DNA of 31,339 bases from a virus. The notes beneath the pieces were generated by a model, which saw only the letters and a list, made by a program, of their open reading frames with translations, did no database searches and was not told the origin of the DNA. The stretch is taken from IMG/VR virus record IMGVR_UViG_3300026459_000035, positions 1 to 31,339 of that record; one strand, given 5' to 3'. Positions 16,562 to 23,487 of this stretch are shown here, one piece after another. A program made the translations under genes and the position numbers. Each line of letters starts with the position of its first letter. Position 1 is the first letter of the stretch.

Positions 16562-17788
16562 ATGCAAATTGGTTTTATTGGTTTGGGTAAATTAGGACTT
16601 CCCTGTGCAGAAGCAATGGCTCACAAAGGACATACTATAAAAGGTTATGATATAACTCCGAGAAATAGTGATTCAGTTACTGTAGTTGATTCGATAAAAG
16701 AATGTGTAACTGATACTGACATTGTTTTTATTGCAGTTCCAACTCCGCATGATCCTCTATATGATGGCAGAGCACCAACGGCTCATCTCAAACCAAAAGA
16801 TTTTTCATATGACATTGTGAAAACTTGTTTAACAGAAGCAAACAAGTATATGAATAAGAAACAACTACTTGTTCTTATTTCTACAGTATTGCCTGGAACG
16901 ACTCGAAGAGAATTTATTCATTTGGTTACAAATACTAGATTTGTTTATAATCCTTATTTGATAGCTATGGGCAGCGTGGCATGGGATATGGTCAATCCAG
17001 AAATGGTAATGATAGGAACAGAAGATGGTTCTGAGAACGGTGACGCTGAACAGTTAATTAATTTTTATAAAACTGTCATGGAAAATAATCCAAGATATGA
17101 AGTAGGCACCTGGGACGAATGTGAATGCATTAAAGTTTTTTATAATACTTTCATTAGTGCTAAAATTGGATTAGTCAATATGATACAAGACGTTGCTATA
17201 AGACAAGGTAACATTGACGTTGATGTTGTGACCAATGCTTTAGCTAAATCGACTATGCGTATCATGGGACCTCAATATATGAAGGCTGGTATGGGAGACG
17301 GCGGCGCATGCCATCCTAGAGACAATATAGCTCTAAGATATATGGCTGATAAATTAAATCTTGGATACGACCTATTCGATTCTATAATGAACGCCAGAGA
17401 ATTACAGGCTAAGAATCTTGCCCAAGAACTTGTTAAACACGCTGAAGAAAATCGAATGAGTATCTTCATCCACGGAAAAGCCTATAAGCCCGGAGTAGAA
17501 TACTGCGATGGCAGTTATAGTTTATTAATAGGTCATTATTGCGAGGAATTAGGACATAAGCCTACTTATATTGACCCATTAACTGGAGATGACATCCAGG
17601 GATGCTATGGTGTTGTGCTATTGGCACACAATAGAAAGGTAACTTACGAATATCGCGGATTTGAAGAAACGCAAAATTTATATTGTAAAATAGAAAAAGG
17701 ATCAATCGTTATTGATCCTTGGAGAAGTTTTAAATCAGAAGATTATAAAATTATACACTACGGTAACACTAGAAAATACTATCAGTAG
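16562..17788 (+). CDS. UDP-glucose/GDP-mannose dehydrogenase-type nucleotide-sugar dehydrogenase
   Basis: A 408-residue protein from ATG 16562, which places M-Q-I-G-F-I-G-L-G-K-L-G-L-P at the very start (NAD-binding G-x-G-x-x-G) with GAGG 6 bases upstream. A-V-P-T-P (about 60), a Lys in E-C-I-K-V-F-Y-N-T and the nucleophile in G-D-G-G-A-C-H-P-R-D (C250) match the two-step oxidation of a nucleotide hexose to the uronic acid. The family usually has G-F-G-G-S-C-F-P-K-D. The C-terminal G-K-A-Y-K-P-G fits the substrate domain. The protein is slightly shorter than bacterial Ugd. It likely supplies UDP-hexuronate (or a related donor) to the glycosyltransferases and is divergent from the amidinotransferase operon. 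Confidence 0.88.
   Translation: MQIGFIGLGKLGLPCAEAMAHKGHTIKGYDITPRNSDSVTVVDSIKECVTDTDIVFIAVPTPHDPLYDGRAPTAHLKPKDFSYDIVKTCLTEANKYMNKKQLLVLISTVLPGTTRREFIHLVTNTRFVYNPYLIAMGSVAWDMVNPEMVMIGTEDGSENGDAEQLINFYKTVMENNPRYEVGTWDECECIKVFYNTFISAKIGLVNMIQDVAIRQGNIDVDVVTNALAKSTMRIMGPQYMKAGMGDGGACHPRDNIALRYMADKLNLGYDLFDSIMNARELQAKNLAQELVKHAEENRMSIFIHGKAYKPGVEYCDGSYSLLIGHYCEELGHKPTYIDPLTGDDIQGCYGVVLLAHNRKVTYEYRGFEETQNLYCKIEKGSIVIDPWRSFKSEDYKIIHYGNTRKYYQ
17692..17720 (-). terminator. Rho-independent terminator of the minus-strand early block, antisense within the dehydrogenase gene
   Basis: AAGGATCAAT (17697-17706) and ATTGATCCTT (17711-17720) are perfect 10-base arms around a 4-base loop. Read on the minus strand, the stem is followed by T residues (CCTTTTTC, ending at 17692). 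It lies about 49 bases past the stop at 17769 of the last minus-strand gene, so it is well placed to stop that operon. It lies inside the coding sequence of the convergent dehydrogenase. Stem GC is low, so strength is uncertain. Confidence 0.6.
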
Positions 17789-18074
17789 AATTTTTAATAT
17801 CCAGTTTTAATCTTTCAATATCAACTTTAAAATCTATCTTTTTAATATCGTCTTTATATTCTTGAAGTGTATCGAGTAGCGTTTCAGCGATAATTTCTGC
17901 TGTTTTATTTTCTAACTCTTGCTTTATATTAATCTGCCAAATCTTTCCGTCGACGAACTCCAGGTGAACAAGATCTAAATATGCTACCGGCATGGTATTC
18001 ATATATAGATCTTCGAACACTTCTGGCCATTCCTTGACAAGATGTCTTGGCGGTCTAAACAACGGATTAGGCAT
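17769..18074 (-). CDS. Conserved T4-like phage protein of unknown function
   Basis: A 101-residue protein opening with P-N-P-L-F-R-P-P-R-H-L, then W-P-E-V-F-E-D-L. I recall this start from small proteins of T4-like marine phages. The middle has short strands (V-A-Y-L-D-L-V-H-L-E-F), and the C-terminal half is a charged helix. No catalytic motif is visible. Its stop overlaps the convergent dehydrogenase gene by 20 bases and its start overlaps the upstream minus gene by 8. It is last in the minus-strand block. Confidence 0.75.
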   Translation of the reverse strand: MPNPLFRPPRHLVKEWPEVFEDLYMNTMPVAYLDLVHLEFVDGKIWQINIKQELENKTAEIIAETLLDTLQEYKDDIKKIDFKVDIERLKLDIKNSTDSIF

Positions 18075-18741
18075 CTAGGGTTTCTTTGGTCTTAGTAGTT
18101 TTCTTTTGAGGAGGATCTAGTTCATCCGCTTCTCTTCTTAAACGGGCTGCTTCTTTATACATAGCATCAGCTTGGCTTCTGTAACCTTTAGCAATGTCTT
18201 TATCAGACAATACTTGGTTCTCGGGAGCCTTAAGTGGTTGAGGAACATTTCTAGGTTCGCCAACATCTCTACCTAATACTTCTTCAGTTTTCGGAACTTC
18301 GGATATTTTAGCAACATCTTCAACTTCTACTCCGGGATTAGGAGCTCCGGAAACAAAGCGACATAGGTCATCTACAGCACAATTTCTTTGCTCTGCGATT
18401 AAAACATTTAATTGATGCAATTCGATGGTATCGTTTGGTGTTGGAGTCATTGTTACAGAATCTGTAGGAACTTTTTGTAAAAATCCATCAGCTCTTAATG
18501 CCTGTAACATCGGTCTTCCATCGGGAAAACTTCTAATGAATAACAGTTCTCCAAACTCGAATGTTTCTTGCGCTTGGTCACTTTCTACAACTTTCATAAT
18601 GGCGTCATGATACGAGTCGCTTAAATTCGCCACAGGAATCGCAAGAGCCATATTTGATTCCCCTGGTAGTGTTCTGAATGCTACCAGAACTTTCGCTCCT
18701 GTTTTGGTAATTCTTCCTATGTGTTTTAAGACTGCTGGCAT
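18067..18741 (-). CDS. Conserved T4-like phage protein of unknown function
   Basis: A 224-residue protein with a very strong AAGGAGG ribosome binding site 7 bases before the ATG, suggesting high expression. Residues 1-110 look globular (alternating strands: K-V-L-V-A-F-R-T-L-P-G near 17). A Pro/Glu/Val-rich linker follows, and the last 50 residues form a charged helix (Y-R-S-Q-A-D-A-M-Y-K-E-A-A-R-L-R-R-E), probably coiled coil. No enzyme motif is seen. Strong translation and the nearby late-promoter match would fit a structural or assembly role, but this is only an inference. Confidence 0.75.
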   Translation of the reverse strand: MPAVLKHIGRITKTGAKVLVAFRTLPGESNMALAIPVANLSDSYHDAIMKVVESDQAQETFEFGELLFIRSFPDGRPMLQALRADGFLQKVPTDSVTMTPTPNDTIELHQLNVLIAEQRNCAVDDLCRFVSGAPNPGVEVEDVAKISEVPKTEEVLGRDVGEPRNVPQPLKAPENQVLSDKDIAKGYRSQADAMYKEAARLRREADELDPPQKKTTKTKETLDA

Positions 18742-18742
18742 A

Positions 18743-18988
18743 TTACGCCTCCTTTTTGGCTACTGATTCTAAAAATGCGTTCAGTTTGTTAAATGTGCGA
18801 CCTACTGCTTCTAGTTCGTTGGCCTTAAATGCGCCACGCTGGCTAGCAACTTCTAGAATGCTTTTTAGAGCAACTAAGTCACTGATGTTTAGATCAGCAC
18901 CTTGTTGCTGTGGGGCCTGTGGTGCTTCGGCCGTTTGTTTAGCTTTGGCTGCTTCTTCAGCAACTGCGCTGGCTAGTTCTTCAGACAT
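18743..18988 (-). CDS. Small Ala/Glu-rich conserved phage protein
   Basis: An 81-residue protein. The start at 18988 is chosen because AAGGAGAAATTA directly precedes it and the ATG overlaps the upstream stop by one base (TAATG); a longer reading from 19012 lacks this support. An Ala/Gln/Pro-rich N-terminus is followed by a helical domain (S-D-L-V-A-L-K-S-I-L-E-V-A, then G-A-F-K-A-N-E-L-E-A-V-G). That domain recalls a conserved T4-like cyanophage family with no known function. It is probably cytoplasmic. Confidence 0.75.
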   Translation of the reverse strand: MSEELASAVAEEAAKAKQTAEAPQAPQQQGADLNISDLVALKSILEVASQRGAFKANELEAVGRTFNKLNAFLESVAKKEA

Positions 18989-19260
18989 TAATTTCTCCTT
19001 AAAAATGGGCAAGCTAGCATAAAGTATGTTAGCTCTTTTTGGTCTTCGAAGGCTGCAAATGTGATTGATCTTAACACACCGCTCTGATCAACATGCGGTG
19101 CTTTGATAACACAGAAGCGACCTTTAAGTTTGTCTTTAATCCAATTTTTAACTCTGTTATCAAACATCTCATTATCGCTTACTTTGATTTTAGAGAAATG
19201 AGGAGGAAGAGTTTTTAACTCTCTCTTTTTCAGGATTGAAATTGGATTAAGATCAAACAT
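18988..19260 (-). CDS. Conserved T4-like phage protein of unknown function
   Basis: A 90-residue protein starting M-F-D-L-N-P-I-S-I-L-K-K-R-E-L. The middle holds M-F-D-N-R-V-K-N-W-I-K-D-K-L-K-G-R-F and the end F-E-D-Q-K-E-L-T-Y-F, all charged and helical or mixed. I recall similar small proteins in T4-like marine phages. No Shine-Dalgarno sequence is visible before the ATG. A perfect TATAAATA late promoter match ends only 8 bases upstream, so its mRNA could be nearly leaderless. Confidence 0.75.
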   Translation of the reverse strand: MFDLNPISILKKRELKTLPPHFSKIKVSDNEMFDNRVKNWIKDKLKGRFCVIKAPHVDQSGVLRSITFAAFEDQKELTYFMLACPFLRRN

Positions 19261-19268
19261 AGTAAAAA

Positions 19269-19276
19269 TATTTATA
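19269..19276 (-). promoter_or_regulatory. T4-type late promoter (perfect TATAAATA)
   Basis: The minus strand reads TATAAATA exactly, the consensus used by T4-like phages with sigma gp55, and it sits in a 24-base gap upstream of the genes at 17769-19260. The spacing to the ATG at 19260 is only 8 bases, so transcripts starting at the usual distance would have almost no leader for that gene, but a normal one for the genes downstream. Confidence 0.6.
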
Positions 19277-19284
19277 TGGTCAGT

Positions 19285-19686
19285 TTATTCGACAGGGGAT
19301 TCTTGGTTTAATCTTTTAGAAAGAGCTTTGTTGTGACCAAATTTTCTTATATCTCCGGAAAACAGATATAATTCAAAAGCTGCTTTTTCTTTCATTACAG
19401 TGATATTTTTTTTAGTTATAAAATATGGGGAATCTATAAAATTGTCTAACCAAACTAATACTTGCGGAGTGAAAGCAAATTCTTTTGGAAATTCTATTTT
19501 ATATGTTTTTATTTTAGCATGTTCTTGAATGAATTGCAAACCTTGCTCAGTCAATCTTAAACCGCCTTGGTCTTTGTTTCTAAAACTAAACCAAAATACA
19601 GCGGAATATTTTTTAACTGTGTCGTCGGTGAATTCTATGTTTGCGGCCTGTAAGAATACCCGTGTATAGGCATCCTTGGTGTTCAT
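19285..19686 (-). CDS. Conserved T4-like phage protein of unknown function
   Basis: A 133-residue protein. The upstream stop and its ATG are directly adjacent (TAA-ATG). It has aromatic-rich segments (Y-S-A-V-F-W-F-S-F near 27-35) and G-G-L-R-L-T-E-Q-G-L-Q-F-I near 41-53, which resembles a small helical binding module. Y-F-I-T-K-K-N-I-T-V near 88 follows. I recall similar proteins in T4-like cyanophages without assigned function. No signal peptide or membrane segment is present. Confidence 0.75.
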   Translation of the reverse strand: MNTKDAYTRVFLQAANIEFTDDTVKKYSAVFWFSFRNKDQGGLRLTEQGLQFIQEHAKIKTYKIEFPKEFAFTPQVLVWLDNFIDSPYFITKKNITVMKEKAAFELYLFSGDIRKFGHNKALSKRLNQESPVE

Positions 19687-19971
19687 TTACTTTACCTCTT
19701 CGCCGGTGGTAAGTTTATAAACTGCGAAGTCTGAAGTTTTAAAAAGTTTGTTTAACTTCTTTGCTAGGTTATATGCGTGGCCAGGATTTGAAAAGCTAAC
19801 CTTTTTATATTTCGGCCCAGGGTAACTAGCGACTAAACTTCCGCTTTTTAAATTAAAAGGTTGACCTTTATAGAATACAGCCCAGATGGCTTCGCTATCA
19901 AGGATCTGCTCAACCTTAAAGGTTTCCTTGTTAGCATATTCTAAAAGAATCTTCGGTTTTGGTCTACTCAT
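19687..19971 (-). CDS. Conserved small phage protein of unknown function
   Basis: A 94-residue basic protein (many Lys) with strands around W-A-V-F-Y-K-G-Q-P-F and a helix A-Y-N-L-A-K-K-L-N-K-L-F near the C-terminus. Its ribosome binding site (TAGGAAA) lies in the loop of a 9-base hairpin just before the ATG (see 19973-20003), so translation may be controlled by RNA structure. A role in nucleic-acid binding is possible because of its charge but has no motif support. Confidence 0.7.
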   Translation of the reverse strand: MSRPKPKILLEYANKETFKVEQILDSEAIWAVFYKGQPFNLKSGSLVASYPGPKYKKVSFSNPGHAYNLAKKLNKLFKTSDFAVYKLTTGEEVK

Positions 19972-19972
19972 G

Positions 19973-20003
19973 ATATACGTGTTTCCTAATTAACCACGTA
20001 TAT
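19973..20003 (-). promoter_or_regulatory. Leader hairpin enclosing the ribosome binding site
   Basis: On the minus strand, ATATACGTG and CACGTATAT are perfect 9-base arms around a 13-base loop that contains TAGGAAA. The second arm ends one base before the ATG at 19971. The arms close around the Shine-Dalgarno sequence, as in translational operators or temperature-sensing leaders. Its small size would make it moderately stable. Confidence 0.45.
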
Positions 20004-20010
20004 ATTTATG
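20003..20010 (-). promoter_or_regulatory. Possible T4-type late promoter (one mismatch)
   Basis: The minus strand reads CATAAATA, one base from TATAAATA, in the 42-base gap 19972-20013 upstream of the gene starting at 19971. It partly overlaps the outer arm of the hairpin at 19973-20003, so a transcript starting just downstream would lack that arm, and one from further upstream would form the hairpin. Confidence 0.35.
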
Positions 20011-20013
20011 TCT

Positions 20014-20262
20014 TTAGAAAGATCCTCCATCGAACTTAACGTCGATGTTAGTGGTAGATTCTTTTATTTCTGCCAACATAGTGTGGATTTCTTGAACAGT
20101 TTTGCCTAATTTGGATGTCAAAATAGCTAATTCAGCAGTGAGATCTTTTGCTTCTTGTATAGTAAGTCTAATTTCTTTTTGTTGGCTTCTATCCGCAGCA
20201 ACTACACGCTGAATTAGTTTTTCAACACTTGGCAAATTTGTGGGTAAGTTATTTGCTGACAT
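20014..20262 (-). CDS. Small helical protein of unknown function
   Basis: An 82-residue, mostly helical protein. Leu/Ile/Val heptad-like spacing in residues 10-70 (S-V-E-K-L-I-Q-R-V-V, then L-T-A-E-L-A-I-L-T-S-K-L) suggests a coiled coil, and the C-terminus is a short D-G-G-S-F tail. It overlaps the upstream gene by 14 bases. I recall comparable small proteins in T4-like phages; no function can be read from the sequence. Confidence 0.7.
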   Translation of the reverse strand: MSANNLPTNLPSVEKLIQRVVAADRSQQKEIRLTIQEAKDLTAELAILTSKLGKTVQEIHTMLAEIKESTTNIDVKFDGGSF

Positions 20263-20725
20263 TTGACAATACCTGTTTCATTTCTAATTCGGTCTTAAAT
20301 GGACCTTTGAACTCGTAACGCTGTAGAGTGATTAATTTAGGACAGAAACTTTTTACCCAACCCTTTTCAAATTTAATTGTGTAATAACCTGCACAATATA
20401 AACTTTTTGAATCAATGCTCTTTGTAAACAACGGCAATTTTCTTTTTACATCATACAAAGGATTATGTGGTGTTGTGCTAGTAGAAAACCCATGAACTTC
20501 GTTTGGTGCAGAATTATCTGCTTCTTTTAAAATTTTAACTACAAAAAAGTTCTTACCGAATTCTTTTGTTAGACTTTCTTTAGTTTCGTAAATCTTGATG
20601 CCGTCATGATTACTCATAATAAAACGATTGTCTTCGTTTTTTCTTAGAGTAGCGATCTTCTCTCCATTCTCTTCAACGATCCAGAATTTATCTGCGATGA
20701 TCGGTTTAGCATGTAGTTCTGTCAT
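20249..20725 (-). CDS. Conserved T4-like phage protein of unknown function
   Basis: 158 residues from the ATG at 20725, chosen because GGGAGA precedes it at good spacing. A longer frame back to 20812 would overlap the RNase H gene by 44 bases and add a Cys-rich stretch I consider non-coding. It starts M-T-E-L-H-A-K-P-I-I and then F-W-I-V-E-E-N-G-E-K-I-A-T-L, which I recall as conserved in T4-like marine phages. It is probably a beta-rich domain. No catalytic motif is seen. Confidence 0.75.
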   Translation of the reverse strand: MTELHAKPIIADKFWIVEENGEKIATLRKNEDNRFIMSNHDGIKIYETKESLTKEFGKNFFVVKILKEADNSAPNEVHGFSTSTTPHNPLYDVKRKLPLFTKSIDSKSLYCAGYYTIKFEKGWVKSFCPKLITLQRYEFKGPFKTELEMKQVLSNVSK

Positions 20726-20768
20726 ACTGCTCTCCCAACATGTGTCTGTGGCACAGTCGCAGGTATCT

Positions 20769-21779
20769 CTATACCGACAGACTGTGGTCTTCCTTAATAA
20801 TGTATCTTGCATTTAATGGCTCCGCATAAGATTGTGCCTGTTCTGAAATTTTCTTTAAATCATAAAGATTACAGAATTTGATTAGTCGTATTCCGACCTG
20901 GCTAATGTTTTTATTTGCTGTGGTGGCTTCTGCAATAGTTGAAGCAATGATTTCTTTGATATGATCGGGTTGATGACTTAAATCAATAAGTCGACGATTG
21001 CGTTCATAGTCGTCTAGCACCCTGTGTTCTTTGCCTTCGTGATCAGTCCATCTCTGAAGCATGAGATTGTTCCACGCAAATCCTTTGGTTTTACGATCTT
21101 CGAACGCTTCACTAAGACCCACTTTTTTGCTTGTGCCTTTAGTGCGCACACCCGGATACGCTGAGAAGACATTATCACTGGTATCACCACGCATACATTT
21201 TTCAAAGAGCAGCCATTCTGGGTTAGGTGCTTCTTTTGGTTCTTTAGTTTTTTTGTCGATAACTGCTTTGCCTTTGTCATCAAAGATTCCTTCGTGCGTG
21301 ATAACATGTTCCATTACACCGTTGTATTGTTTTACATTTGGAGCGATAAGCTGAACAAAGTCTGTGTCGGTTGAAATGATAACATGATTGTCGTCTGGAT
21401 GGCTTTGTATCCATCCAGCAATAAGATCGTCAGCTTCTAATTGCTCGTGACGTAAAACTGTGCAATTAGTTTTGTCTGTGATAAACTCTTTGAATGTATC
21501 AAATGCTTCCCAAAAAACTCGATCTTCTTCTTGTTCTCGTTCGTTTAAAGCTGCGCGGGCATCTGATCGATTACGCTTATATGGAGCATAATAATCTTTG
21601 CGCCAGCTTCTACCTTCTAAACAGAAGATAACGTGACTGCCGTTGAACTGCTGCCACGCCTTGCGGATTGAATTTAGGGTAATATGAAAAGCCATGCCGA
21701 GCTTAATGTCAGCATCACCGTTAATAACATGTCTAGCACGAAAGAACGTGTTAGCAGTATCAACTAAAATATAGGTCAT
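20769..21779 (-). CDS. rnh: T4-type RNase H (FEN-family 5'-3' nuclease)
   Basis: A 336-residue protein. The metal-binding acidic residues of the flap-endonuclease family are in order: V-D-T-A-N at the start (D7), L-E-A-D-D-L-I-A-G-W (E115, D117, D118), S-T-D-T-D-F-V-Q-L (D138, D140) and M-R-G-D-T-S-D-N (D199, D202). The length is close to T4 RNase H (about 305). It removes RNA primers and 5' flaps during lagging-strand replication, in the host cytoplasm. ATG 21779 overlaps the upstream stop (ATGA). This is the clearest T4-core replication gene in the window. Confidence 0.92.
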   Translation of the reverse strand: MTYILVDTANTFFRARHVINGDADIKLGMAFHITLNSIRKAWQQFNGSHVIFCLEGRSWRKDYYAPYKRNRSDARAALNEREQEEDRVFWEAFDTFKEFITDKTNCTVLRHEQLEADDLIAGWIQSHPDDNHVIISTDTDFVQLIAPNVKQYNGVMEHVITHEGIFDDKGKAVIDKKTKEPKEAPNPEWLLFEKCMRGDTSDNVFSAYPGVRTKGTSKKVGLSEAFEDRKTKGFAWNNLMLQRWTDHEGKEHRVLDDYERNRRLIDLSHQPDHIKEIIASTIAEATTANKNISQVGIRLIKFCNLYDLKKISEQAQSYAEPLNARYIIKEDHSLSV

Positions 21780-22213
21780 GTATTATTCTTCTTCACACTC
21801 TGTATGTCTAAAGAACCTGTTTCCACAGGGCCACCGTAATCGCCATCTACTACAACATTGGCACAAAGCTCACGGAACCAACGATCGACAATTTCTTCAT
21901 CATTGTCACCTTCAACACCGTAACCTTCTTGCTTTAATTTTAGCACAAAATGGTCGTTCCAGTCAAGCTCAAAAAAGCCATTACGCACATTATCTTTGTT
22001 TACATGGGTATTTAATACGCCAACCCATGGCTCTTTCTTTCGAGTAGCACGATCTTTTGGACTCAATTTAGCCAATTCTTGCTCTTGAGCAATTTCTTTT
22101 AAACTATTTTCAGCTTCTTCTTTTAATTTGGTAGCTTGTTCAAGTGCCAATCGAGCTTCTTCGATATTGGCTTCAATTTTATCTAAACCAAATAATTTTT
22201 TAATAATTTTCAT
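21776..22213 (-). CDS. Coiled-coil protein of unknown function
   Basis: 145 residues from the ATG at 22213, which overlaps the QueE stop by one base (TAATG); a start at 22225 would add four residues. Residues 10-50 are an Ala/Glu/Lys-rich amphipathic helix, probably a coiled coil. From residue 60 a compact domain follows (P-W-V-G-V-L-N-T-H-V-N, N-G-F-F-E-L-D-W-N, then I-V-D-R-W-F-R-E-L). I recall this second part from T4-like marine phages. It sits between queE and rnh; no function is known to me. Confidence 0.75.
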   Translation of the reverse strand: MKIIKKLFGLDKIEANIEEARLALEQATKLKEEAENSLKEIAQEQELAKLSPKDRATRKKEPWVGVLNTHVNKDNVRNGFFELDWNDHFVLKLKQEGYGVEGDNDEEIVDRWFRELCANVVVDGDYGGPVETGSLDIQSVKKNNT

Positions 22214-23064
22214 TAAGTTCCCCATTCATTTTTAAATAAAGGCACCTGTAAGCGATCTGAATAGCGCAGTCCGTTCTTCATTGCTAGTTCCGCTACGCGG
22301 CGATTATTTAATGTATAAACACTCTCCACACCGCCTACTGGCATCAAATATACAGGGCCACTAAAACCTTCTGCACGATATATATCAACTGTTTCAATAG
22401 CTTCCTCGGCATCTTCTTCTGTAGCTACTACAAATTTCAGATATGTATAACCGACTTCTTCGTATTCACAAACTACATCTGGACGAATAGCTTCGTGACG
22501 TTCTTCTCCTGAACAACTTAGCTTGGCACTAACACTAAATGTGAGTTTATGATAGCCTCTATCCTCCATGCCCCAATTTAATAGATAATTTTTAAATTCA
22601 GGCGATAACTTTTGAGTTCCGTTTGTCTCAAATGTAATTTCTTTAAGATTTTTCATCTTAGGATGTTCTAACAGTTCGGGGTAAGCACGTTGCCACCCAA
22701 GCAATGGTTCTCCTCCGGTGATAACCAAGTGCTCCTCTCTCCATTCGTTGAACGGTAGAATTTCGCAGATTCTTTCTGCGATGGCGTCGGAAGTAAGCAT
22801 TGGGCTAAGATCCTTAAAGCGAGGATCCCAGCTAGCATAACTATCACAACCAGTAGAAACCAATGGAAGTTCTTCATACTTCGTAAACTCTCCAATTCGA
22901 GCAGCAACAGCTTCTACTTCTGTGCTTAGTTCACCTTTAGGCATACCGAAGCCAGCACATTTAAAGTTACAGCCGAATGTGCGTAAAAAAACAGAAGGCA
23001 CACCCATATAGCGTCCTTCACCTTGAATGCTGTAAAACAGCTCTGCGATTTTAATTTTGCTCAT
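22213..23064 (-). CDS. queE: 7-carboxy-7-deazaguanine synthase (QueE), phage type
   Basis: A 283-residue radical SAM protein. The N-terminus I-A-E-L-F-Y-S-I-Q-G-E-G-R-Y-M-G-V-P-S is the QueE signature, and I-T-G-G-E-P-L-L near 115 is the GGE motif. The Fe-S cysteines are unusual: C32 and C36 (G-C-N-F-K-C) but no third Cys two residues later. Instead T-G-C-D-S-Y-A-S-W (C73) aligns with the C-D-T of ordinary QueE, implying an insertion of about 34 residues inside the cluster motif. It converts 6-carboxytetrahydropterin to CDG in the preQ0 route. With FolE and a QueD-like gene nearby it suggests 7-deazaguanine production. Confidence 0.88.
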   Translation of the reverse strand: MSKIKIAELFYSIQGEGRYMGVPSVFLRTFGCNFKCAGFGMPKGELSTEVEAVAARIGEFTKYEELPLVSTGCDSYASWDPRFKDLSPMLTSDAIAERICEILPFNEWREEHLVITGGEPLLGWQRAYPELLEHPKMKNLKEITFETNGTQKLSPEFKNYLLNWGMEDRGYHKLTFSVSAKLSCSGEERHEAIRPDVVCEYEEVGYTYLKFVVATEEDAEEAIETVDIYRAEGFSGPVYLMPVGGVESVYTLNNRRVAELAMKNGLRYSDRLQVPLFKNEWGT

Positions 23065-23242
23065 CGTTTATTATACCTTTATATATGAAATTTGTCAAGT
23101 CTTCTTTGATCAAACTCCATGTTCCATCTTTATTATCGACCCAATTTATGGTATCGCCTTCTTTCCAACCCACCTCATTTAACAAATCCTGAGGCAATGG
23201 CAATATACCATCTTTGTCAACTGTTAGTGTCCATGTTTTCAT
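23051..23242 (-). CDS. AbrB/MazE-type swapped-hairpin DNA-binding protein (putative)
   Basis: 63 residues from the ATG at 23242, whose ATGA overlap with the upstream gene decides the start. K-D-G-I-L-P-L-P-Q-D-L-L-N-E-V-G-W followed by G-D-T-I-N-W matches the SpoVT-AbrB pattern (x-G-R-I-x-L-P-x-x-L-R ... G-D-x-V). It could be a small transcription regulator. No toxin gene is adjacent, so an antitoxin role is not supported. The last 20 residues are not part of the domain. Confidence 0.6.
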   Translation of the reverse strand: MKTWTLTVDKDGILPLPQDLLNEVGWKEGDTINWVDNKDGTWSLIKEDLTNFIYKGIINDEQN

Positions 23243-23487
23243 GTTGTGAGATATTTTTTCTTTAGTTGTTCTTCTTGATGTTCTTTCCATCTTTCATACA
23301 TAATTCTATCACACTCTTTTTTAACTTCGATGGGAATATCCGGATGCCAGTGTGCATCTCTGCAATCATAAACTACAGTTCGTTCTTCTCCATAATTTGA
23401 AAACATTATAATCAAAACAGCAATTAACGCTAAGATGATTATCCATTTATCTTTTTTCAAACTTTCTCGCTGATCATTATCTTGCAT
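23239..23487 (-). CDS. Small single-pass membrane protein
   Basis: An 82-residue protein with one hydrophobic segment at about residues 15-31 (W-I-I-I-L-A-L-I-A-V-L-I-I-M-F), basic residues before it and a Cys/His-containing, charged C-terminal part (V-Y-D-C-R-D-A-H-W-H-P-D). This suggests N-in orientation with the C-terminal part outside the cytoplasm. The two Cys could form a disulphide. Function is unknown; a role in the host inner membrane is inferred. Confidence 0.7.
   Translation of the reverse strand: MQDNDQRESLKKDKWIIILALIAVLIIMFSNYGEERTVVYDCRDAHWHPDIPIEVKKECDRIMYERWKEHQEEQLKKKYLTT

Noticed and set aside
13348-17788. Streptomycin-type antibiotic biosynthesis
   Set aside because: Only an aminotransferase-like and an amidinotransferase-like gene are shared; the other pathway genes (for example kinases and inositol dehydrogenase) are absent.
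1453-17788. A host genomic island or prophage junction
   Set aside because: No integrase, attachment site, tRNA or host gene is seen, and gene packing is phage-like throughout.
20726-20812. Cys-rich N-terminal extension of the gene ending at 20249
   Set aside because: It would overlap the RNase H gene by 44 bases, while a good ribosome binding site supports the start at 20725.
23051-23487. Toxin-antitoxin pair made of the AbrB-like gene and its membrane-protein neighbour
   Set aside because: The neighbour has no toxin features beyond one membrane segment, and T4-like phages often carry such small membrane proteins.
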